From positions 28,644 to 45,582 of the forward strand of contig CAJTON010000025.1 of NCBI GenBank assembly GCA_910577605.1: a stretch of DNA of 16,939 nt, in the 5' to 3' direction. Of this stretch, positions 12,437 to 16,939 are shown piece after piece (the first letter of the stretch is position 1; each line of letters opens with the position of its first letter). A model generated the notes under the pieces. It saw only the letters and a list, made by a program, of their open reading frames with translations. It ran no database searches and had not been told where the DNA came from. The position numbers and the translations under genes are program-made. Origin of the DNA: an uncultured Butyrivibrio sp. (GTDB lineage: Bacteria; Bacillota; Clostridia; Lachnospirales; Lachnospiraceae).

Positions 12437-14473
12437 TTAATCCGGTTTGAAGATCTCGTCGGGCATTTCAAATTCAGGACAGCCCATAGAACCGGGAGCC
12501 ACCTCGTATTCATTAAATGCAATAACCAATTTTCCTTCGGGATTCAGGTAGAAATTCTGCTGCGGCGAAATTTCCTTAAAGCATTCATCGTCGCGCCATA
12601 TGCCGCCGGGAATAAAATAATTCGCATGCTCGTTATCCACACGGTATCTCATCTGCCGCAGGATCTCCTCGCTTATACTGCCGATATAATCGTAATTTTC
12701 ATCAAATAAATCGGAAAGTGTAAGTTCTTTGTCTTTGCGTTTATCAATCGTTATATAACGTTGGTAATCCATCGAACCGCCTATGTTTAACGTTGCGTAA
12801 AAGCGTACGGACATATACTTTTCGTTATCCGCTATGATCTTATAGCCGGAGTCCTCAGAAACAAATCCTTCATATTTTGTAATAGCGTATTTCCAGAAAA
12901 TATCGGTAGCCATATCAATAAATTCCTCTGAGGCTTTATTCAGGCTGTCCGAGTTTTCTCCTGAAAAACCCGGAAGTTCCGCATTAAATTTATTGTCCCC
13001 CCAGCCGTAGCTTATTGTTTTTATCTCTATTGAGAGCGCGTCCGACAGCGCGTATGCCGAAGCGGGCGAAATGTTCAGTATGCCTATCGCGCATATGAGC
13101 AAGGCAAGTACAGAGGGGAGAGCCTTGACGCGCTTTTTCACGGTATCGCCGCGCGTGGAAGAGCCGCCCGTACCGGATTGGCAGAAAATTACCGCATTGA
13201 AATAGAATTGACCGCTTTGGCATTCACAGCAAAGAAAACCGTTATATTTTTCCGCTATTTGTCTGACGCTGCGAAGTCCGATACCGTGTCCGTCCGTTCG
13301 TTTTTTTATCACGGGAAGCCCGTCGCCGTCTATTTCTGTCGCTTCGCAGCAGGTATTGCTTACCGATATGGTAAGCTTTTTTTCATCCGAAAAATCCGCC
13401 AGTAAATCTATGCGGCGGTCGTCGTCGGGGCATTTCTCACAGGCGTTCAGCGCGTTCTCAAGGGCGTTTGACAGAATAACGCATACGTCGGGCAGGTCAA
13501 ACGGGATATTTTCGGGTATAAGTATTTTATTTTTTATCTTGCAGCCAAGTTTTTTTGCGCGGTTCATATATTCGGAGACAACAGCGTTTACGGCGGGATT
13601 TTTGCAGTACAGCTCAGGCTCGCAAAGCTCGGCGGCCGCGCTCAGCTCGCCGATATAGCTCAGTATCTCGGCGGAATTGTCCCGCATCGCCATTCCGGAA
13701 AGCACCTTGAGATGGTGCCGCATATCGTGGCGGTAGTGCCGCCCCGCCTCTACGCTTTGGCAGATAGCCTCAAGATTGAGGCGCTGCGCTTCAAGGCTTT
13801 CGGAAAGCCTTCTCTCGTTTTGCTCCGCTTCGACGGCTCTTGACGAGTAGGCGAAAAGCCGTGCCGCAACAGTAAAAAATGCCACCGCTACCGCGAGAGT
13901 CATTATCATGACGGCGGAGGAGGAAAGGCTGTTCAGGTTGTAAAAAATAAGCAGTAAGAGAGTGGAGGAGGGAATCAGTATAATAAGGCTGTTCTGCTTG
14001 TTCGCGTTAATATGTGCCTTGAAATATTTCCGTATAAAGCGATAGACCGTAAACGCCATTGCTGAGGCGAGGATAAATGTCGCGATCACAGGAACAATAT
14101 CATACGCAAGTCCGTTTATTCCTTCTTTCACTAAAAAGTGTCTAAGTATTTTATTCATTGTTCTGATGATAAGCGATGACAGCGCGCCTACCGAGCAGGC
14201 TGTCGCGGCTTCAAATATACCGTTCTCAGATATAATGTACAGACATATCGAAAACGGCAGATATGCTATAAGCGGCAGCAGGGTAAGCGCTGTCGTCTGC
14301 CGTCCGGACAGGAATAACGCCGCGGAGACACAGACGGAACAAAGAATTGTTCCCGCATATGAAATGAAGGAGACCGCCCGTGAAAAACGCGGCTTCATAA
14401 GGGCCATGCAAACAAATATATATAGAGCGAAAATCATCGCTTCTTTCAAAACATTATGTAAATAAATAAACAT
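12437..14473 (-). CDS. AgrC-type GHKL sensor kinase fused to an RsiV/DUF3298-type domain
   Basis: 678 residues from the ATG at 14473, which has GGAG 7 bases upstream; a TTG at 14491 overlaps the regulator's stop and is less likely. Residues 10-206 hold six or seven membrane helices, followed by a coiled coil (about 212-240), the phospho-acceptor box YRHDMRHHL (247-255, probable His249) and a GHKL ATPase domain with N-box LSNALENALNAC (334-345) and GHGIGLRSV (395-403). The kinase should end near residue 435. Instead the frame continues into a signal-peptide-like helix (VKKRVKALPSVLALL..., 445-473, with an ASA cleavage-type site) and a DUF4163/DUF3298-like domain (about 480-678) with the hallmark YEVAPGSMG (656-664). 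RsiV, which has this domain, binds lysozyme. Together with its regulator this is a two-component system with a possible wall or lysozyme sensor. It could also be two genes that lost a stop codon. Confidence 0.85.
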   Translation of the reverse strand: MFIYLHNVLKEAMIFALYIFVCMALMKPRFSRAVSFISYAGTILCSVCVSAALFLSGRQTTALTLLPLIAYLPFSICLYIISENGIFEAATACSVGALSSLIIRTMNKILRHFLVKEGINGLAYDIVPVIATFILASAMAFTVYRFIRKYFKAHINANKQNSLIILIPSSTLLLLIFYNLNSLSSSAVMIMTLAVAVAFFTVAARLFAYSSRAVEAEQNERRLSESLEAQRLNLEAICQSVEAGRHYRHDMRHHLKVLSGMAMRDNSAEILSYIGELSAAAELCEPELYCKNPAVNAVVSEYMNRAKKLGCKIKNKILIPENIPFDLPDVCVILSNALENALNACEKCPDDDRRIDLLADFSDEKKLTISVSNTCCEATEIDGDGLPVIKKRTDGHGIGLRSVRQIAEKYNGFLCCECQSGQFYFNAVIFCQSGTGGSSTRGDTVKKRVKALPSVLALLICAIGILNISPASAYALSDALSIEIKTISYGWGDNKFNAELPGFSGENSDSLNKASEEFIDMATDIFWKYAITKYEGFVSEDSGYKIIADNEKYMSVRFYATLNIGGSMDYQRYITIDKRKDKELTLSDLFDENYDYIGSISEEILRQMRYRVDNEHANYFIPGGIWRDDECFKEISPQQNFYLNPEGKLVIAFNEYEVAPGSMGCPEFEMPDEIFKPD

Positions 14474-14487
14474 AACATCACTCCGTA

Positions 14488-15252
14488 TCAATTATCGTTA
14501 TTTAAGTATACTGTTTTAAGCCGCCGTATTTCGCTGTCCATGTAGAGTTTTTTCGAGTCGGCGTATTTACGGGTAATCTTGTATTGAGAACCGTTGCGCA
14601 TTATGAATTCGTCGGCCTTTATCCCCGAAACGTTACGGGAATTTATAAGGTAGCTTGCCGATATTTTCAGGAAAACGCCGGTCTGATGAAGCTTCTGCGC
14701 CTGGACATCAAAGGACTGCTTGTAATATGCGCCTTTGAGCTTTTCGCCGTTTGCAAGCTGATATATAAGTCTGTGGTCGAGATATTCGACCGCTATTATT
14801 TCCTGAATCGGTACGGAAACTGTGCGGTCCGCCGTTTTTATCATTAGCTTTTGCGGCACAACTTGAAACCTGTCAAGGCACTCGTCAAGCTCCTCAAACA
14901 GCTTTTGCTGGGAAAATGGCTTTATCAGATACGAAAACGCTCTTACGGAAAACGCGTCGAGTGAGTATTCTTTTGAATTGCTGATATATATGACCGTCGA
15001 GTTTTTGTCGGTTTCGCGTATTTTTTTCCCTAGGGTTATCCCGTCGAAATCCGGCATTATTATATCTAACAGATAAACGGTAACGCAGTCCGGAGGCGCA
15101 GTCCTCACGTATTGCAGAACCTCGGCAGAGGAAGAAAAGCAGACGGCTTCACCGTAAAGACCTCGCGAATTTATGTATTCTGTTATATATTCACGAAGCT
15201 CATTCAGTTCGGCAGCGTCGTCGTCGCACAGTACAAGCCGCATTTCTGCCAA
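14488..15252 (-). CDS. LytTR-family response regulator (AgrA-like)
   Basis: About 254 residues. The receiver domain (about 4-125) has VLCDDD (7-12), the phospho-acceptor Asp63 in LLDIIMP and Lys111. A LytTR DNA-binding domain (about 138-240) follows, with the typical VPIQEIIAVEYLDHRL stretch. Such regulators bind pairs of short direct repeats and pair with GHKL kinases, and the kinase gene begins 14 bases after this stop. The start is uncertain. The ATG at 15261 touches the GGGAGG site directly, too close to use. The TTG at 15252 is 9 bases away and is chosen. The ATG at 15243 would give the family-typical MRLVLCDDD opening but is 18 bases away. No secreted peptide gene of the AgrD type is visible, so the signal is probably not a peptide made here. 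Confidence 0.92.
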   Translation of the reverse strand: MAEMRLVLCDDDAAELNELREYITEYINSRGLYGEAVCFSSSAEVLQYVRTAPPDCVTVYLLDIIMPDFDGITLGKKIRETDKNSTVIYISNSKEYSLDAFSVRAFSYLIKPFSQQKLFEELDECLDRFQVVPQKLMIKTADRTVSVPIQEIIAVEYLDHRLIYQLANGEKLKGAYYKQSFDVQAQKLHQTGVFLKISASYLINSRNVSGIKADEFIMRNGSQYKITRKYADSKKLYMDSEIRRLKTVYLNNDN

Positions 15253-15289
15253 TATTTTCATCCTCCCTTACTTTCACATATAAATAATA

Positions 15290-15316
15290 ATTATCATAAA
15301 ATGTCGGTTCAGTCAA
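15290..15316 (-). promoter_or_regulatory. Possible promoter for the two-component operon
   Basis: On the minus strand TTGACT (15316-15311) is followed after 15 bases by GATAAT (15295-15290). The spacing is short; a poorer TAATTA lies at 17. A small dyad, AATGT (15300-15304) and ACATT (15316-15320), brackets the spacer and -35 and could be a regulator site. Confidence 0.35.
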
Positions 15317-15366
15317 CATTCCGTTATGAAGTTTAAGGGATATTTTTGTCGTTTAAGCGGCAATTA

Positions 15367-15499
15367 TTGAGAAATATGTTCGATTTTGTCATATTTAGAA
15401 ATAATAGAGAACACAGAGTACGGGTCTGTCGGCAGCAGCAGGAAATTATTCCTTGACGAACGACGTGAAAATAATTTTTGTTGAGGAGGATATATTATG
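15367..15499 (+). other. Leader with promoter, ribosome site and start codon but no gene
   Basis: TTGAGA (15367-15372) and CATATT (15390-15395) are 17 bases apart. About 90 bases on comes a very good ribosome site, GAGGAGG (15483-15489), and an ATG at 15497 read as MKKGEDRAEF before a stop at 15527. The signals look like the front of a real plus-strand gene whose body has been lost; the DNA after about 15505 reads well only on the other strand. No gene is seen between 15262 and 15495. Confidence 0.4.
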
Positions 15500-15653
15500 A
15501 AAAAAGGAGAAGACCGAGCAGAGTTTTGAAATTCGCAAGGGAGCCTTTCGGACAGCGGTCGAGATGCTCCGTAATAGGTATACCGTCGATTATCCAGTAA
15601 TATTCGGAATAATCATAGCAGGTTTTGACTTGTTTTACTTCGATACGGTTCAT
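15495..15653 (-). pseudogene. Truncated ORF, 52 residues, N-terminal fragment of an unknown protein
   Basis: From an ATG at 15653 the minus strand reads 52 residues without a break (MNRIEVKQVKTCYDYSEYYW then IIDGIPITEHLD...), ending at a TAA at 15497-15495. The first 48 residues look like a genuine protein start, rich in Tyr, Trp and charged residues; I believe it resembles longer conserved hypothetical proteins of Clostridia that begin with a YYWIIDG-type segment, but cannot name the family. The last residues (LLLFS) and the stop come from the reverse complement of the plus-strand ribosome site and start codon, so the real C-terminal part seems to have been cut off by a rearrangement near 15500. 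It lies 51 bases after the methyltransferase gene. It could instead be a chance ORF. Confidence 0.45.
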
Positions 15654-15704
15654 ACGCTCAGCTCTTGGTAAAAATCTTTGAAAATCTCTTTGCGGTAATT
15701 CTGC

Positions 15705-16538
15705 TCAAAGTTCTTCTGCGTGTTTCTGCGCGATAAGCGTATCCATGCAGTGCTTATGCGGCTTGCCGCCGCTGTTGCAGTCGAATATTTCTTCGCGGCA
15801 GGTGTGAAAGAGCCAGTCGTGATAATATCCGAAAAGCTCGCCGGAGCGCCACGGGTGTCTTTTTTCTTCATCTCTTGTGCTGTCCGGCGCGCGGTTTATA
15901 AAAGGTTTTCTGACAAATACGTTCATGGCGTTTATGCCGGACTCCGACGTGTGGGATTTCAGGCTGCCGCAGAAATTCTCGCGCTCCGTCCGCGGCAGGA
16001 AGTGGAGAACGCCGCTGCTGAAAATAATGTCGTATTCCGTGTCGGGGCGGTAATCGAAAATATCCGCCTTAAACAATTTTACTTCGACCTTGTTGTACTC
16101 CGCAAGTCTTTTTGCTTTTTCGATTCCCTGCTCTGAAATGTCAAACGCTGTCACCGCATAGCCGCACTTTGCGAAGAAAACCGCGTCTTTTCCCTCGCCG
16201 CAGCCAATGTCAAGCACCCGGTACGGTTTGATCGGCGGAAGAATTTTCATTATGTCATAGCAGATACGGTTGGGTTTAAGACCCCAGTAGTATTCTTTCG
16301 TGTTGTAGCGATCGTCGTAATCCGCCGCGACGCTGCCGTAACCGAGCAGACCGTCAACAGTCGTGCCGAGCGCCGCCGCCAGCTTGGGAAGCATTTCAAT
16401 GTCGGGGTAGGACGCCCCGTTTTCCCATTTTGACACCGACTGAAACGAAATATTTAAAGACTTGGCAAGCTGATTCTGCGTCAGCCCCATTTCTCTGCGC
16501 CTTTTGCTTATTATTTCTCCTGTTTTAAGATTATCCAT
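15705..16538 (-). CDS. XRE-type HTH fused to a class I SAM-dependent methyltransferase
   Basis: 277 residues. Residues 1-62 are a Cro/C1-type helix-turn-helix (SKRRREMGLTQNQLAKSLNI at 11-30; recognition helix SFQSVSKWENG at 31-41). Residues about 75-270 are a class I methyltransferase with motif I VLDIGCGEGKD (108-118), AFDIS (131-135) as the acidic end of strand 2, and IIFSSGVLHFL for motif IV. This is close to TehB-like enzymes, linked to resistance to toxic oxyanions or small electrophiles in some bacteria; the substrate here is unknown. The fusion suggests a regulator whose DNA binding may respond to SAM or substrate, perhaps on its own gene. The ATG at 16538 has GGAGG 8 bases upstream. 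The last residues (HAEEL) extend a little past the usual family end. Confidence 0.9.
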   Translation of the reverse strand: MDNLKTGEIISKRRREMGLTQNQLAKSLNISFQSVSKWENGASYPDIEMLPKLAAALGTTVDGLLGYGSVAADYDDRYNTKEYYWGLKPNRICYDIMKILPPIKPYRVLDIGCGEGKDAVFFAKCGYAVTAFDISEQGIEKAKRLAEYNKVEVKLFKADIFDYRPDTEYDIIFSSGVLHFLPRTERENFCGSLKSHTSESGINAMNVFVRKPFINRAPDSTRDEEKRHPWRSGELFGYYHDWLFHTCREEIFDCNSGGKPHKHCMDTLIAQKHAEEL

Positions 16539-16660
16539 TTACGCCGCCTCCCTTTATACGGTTTATTTATTTTATCTTAGTATAAAAAAAGGAGCGCCGC
16601 AATAACGCAAGGGGAGAAGACGGGGAGCCGATTCGCCTGACGGTTGAAATGACAAAAGCA

Positions 16661-16696
16661 GAACGCGGACATTAGCGCATAAGTCCGCGTTCTTTT
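16661..16696. terminator. Hairpin downstream of tyrS, possibly bidirectional
   Basis: GAACGCGGAC (16661-16670) pairs perfectly with GTCCGCGTTC (16683-16692). TTTT follows on the plus strand; on the minus strand, the direction of tyrS, the stem is followed by TG and then CTTTTG. It starts about 25 bases after the tyrS stop and is the likely terminator for it. Confidence 0.7.
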
Positions 16697-16716
16697 GCAA
16701 CTGATGAAAAAAGATT

Positions 16717-16939
16717 TTACAGTATCATTTTCTTGAAATTTTTCTTACCTCTTTTGATAACGATTCCGTCCCCAAAATCCTCTTTGGAGTAGGTTTTGTT
16801 GAAATCCGTCTCCTTTTCGCCGTTTACGGTCACGCCGCCCTGCTCTATATTGCGGCGAGCGTCGGAGCGGCTGGGACAAAGTCCGCCGGCGACAAGTAGG
16901 GTAATGAGATCGACCGAGCCGTCGCGGAAGGAATCCTCC
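16717..16939 (-). CDS. tyrS: Tyrosyl-tRNA synthetase, C-terminal S4 domain (partial)
   Basis: The last 73 residues of a gene that enters from the right edge; the start and catalytic domain are outside. The fragment reads LITLLVAGGLCPSRSDARRN (11-30), then IEQGGVTVNGEK (31-42) and ends GIVIKRGKKNFKKMIL. This is the S4 RNA-binding domain at the C-terminus of bacterial TyrRS, which binds the tRNA-Tyr anticodon stem and variable arm. The pattern of a small-residue turn (AGL), SRSDARR and a GGVTVNG strand is that of the S4 fold, and the GKK(N/K)F ending is TyrRS-like. Other S4 proteins (RluD-type, ribosomal S4) do not end this way. The gene ends at a hairpin terminator. Confidence 0.88.
   Translation of the reverse strand, partial: EDSFRDGSVDLITLLVAGGLCPSRSDARRNIEQGGVTVNGEKETDFNKTYSKEDFGDGIVIKRGKKNFKKMIL

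Noticed and set aside
15497..15529. Ten-residue plus-strand peptide (MKKGEDRAEF) as a real small gene or leader peptide
   Set aside because: The start signals are strong but the peptide has no attenuator-type codon run or following hairpin with T-tract; it fits a broken gene start better. A one-base shift gives a longer frame, but this runs opposite the better minus-strand reading.
15720..16136. 138-codon plus-strand frame opposite the methyltransferase
   Set aside because: No ribosome site or known motif; it is antisense to well-conserved methyltransferase sequence.
16661..16696. Hairpin considered as a T-box or other tyrS regulatory RNA
   Set aside because: It lies downstream of the tyrS stop, not upstream of the start, so it can only act as a terminator or 3' stabiliser for that gene.

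Overview
The window looks like chromosome of an endospore-forming member of the Clostridia (Bacillota). It carries the forespore sigma-F operon, parts of the spoVA (dipicolinate channel) set and spo0A. Shine-Dalgarno sites are strong AGGAGG types, and the J-domain/DUF5685/zinc-ribbon cluster is of a kind I associate with Ruminococcaceae/Oscillospiraceae-like genomes. I cannot name a genus. Two glycosidases at the left edge (GH27 and GH43) suggest plant or host glycan use, consistent with a gut or anaerobic-digester organism.

Layout. (1) 1-1789, minus strand: GH43 glycosidase followed by a GH27 alpha-galactosidase-like gene cut by the window edge. (2) 1967-5088, plus strand: a compact run of membrane zinc-ribbon protein, DUF5685 protein, J-domain protein with a Cys-rich tail, and a WYL regulator. 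(3) 5200-8033, plus strand: folC, a 46-residue acidic protein and a zinc-ribbon/TPR/membrane protein, closed by a strong terminator (8106-8140). (4) 8197-12258, plus strand: spoIIAA-spoIIAB-sigF-spoVAA-spoVAB-spo0A-spoVAC, closed by another strong terminator (12305-12335). (5) 12437-15252, minus strand: an AgrA-type LytTR response regulator and an AgrC-type GHKL sensor kinase that continues in frame into an RsiV/DUF3298-type extracytoplasmic domain. (6) 15262-15704: a leader with promoter, ribosome site and start codon but no gene, running into a truncated 52-codon ORF on the other strand. (7) 15705-16538, minus: XRE-HTH/methyltransferase fusion. (8) 16717-16939, minus: C-terminal S4 domain of tyrS, cut by the right edge.

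The centre of interest is the sporulation block. Spo0A, the master regulator that activates spoIIA in known spore formers, is itself lodged between spoVAB and spoVAC, splitting the usual spoVAA-AB-AC order. Two near-identical candidate sigma-G promoters (GAATA-N17-[C/G]ATACTA) lie with their -35 elements across the stop codons of sigF and spo0A, just before spoVAA and spoVAC. spo0A has its own sigma-A-type promoter with a possible overlapping sigma-H site. So the insertion seems to keep three expression classes apart: predivisional (spoIIA, spo0A), and forespore (spoVAA-AB; spoVAC).

Other points worth attention: the kinase-RsiV fusion, the two Asp-rich motifs in the DUF5685 protein that recall class I isoprenoid synthases, the shared Gly/Tyr-rich linkers in the neighbouring zinc-ribbon and J-domain proteins, and an apparent rearrangement scar near 15500.
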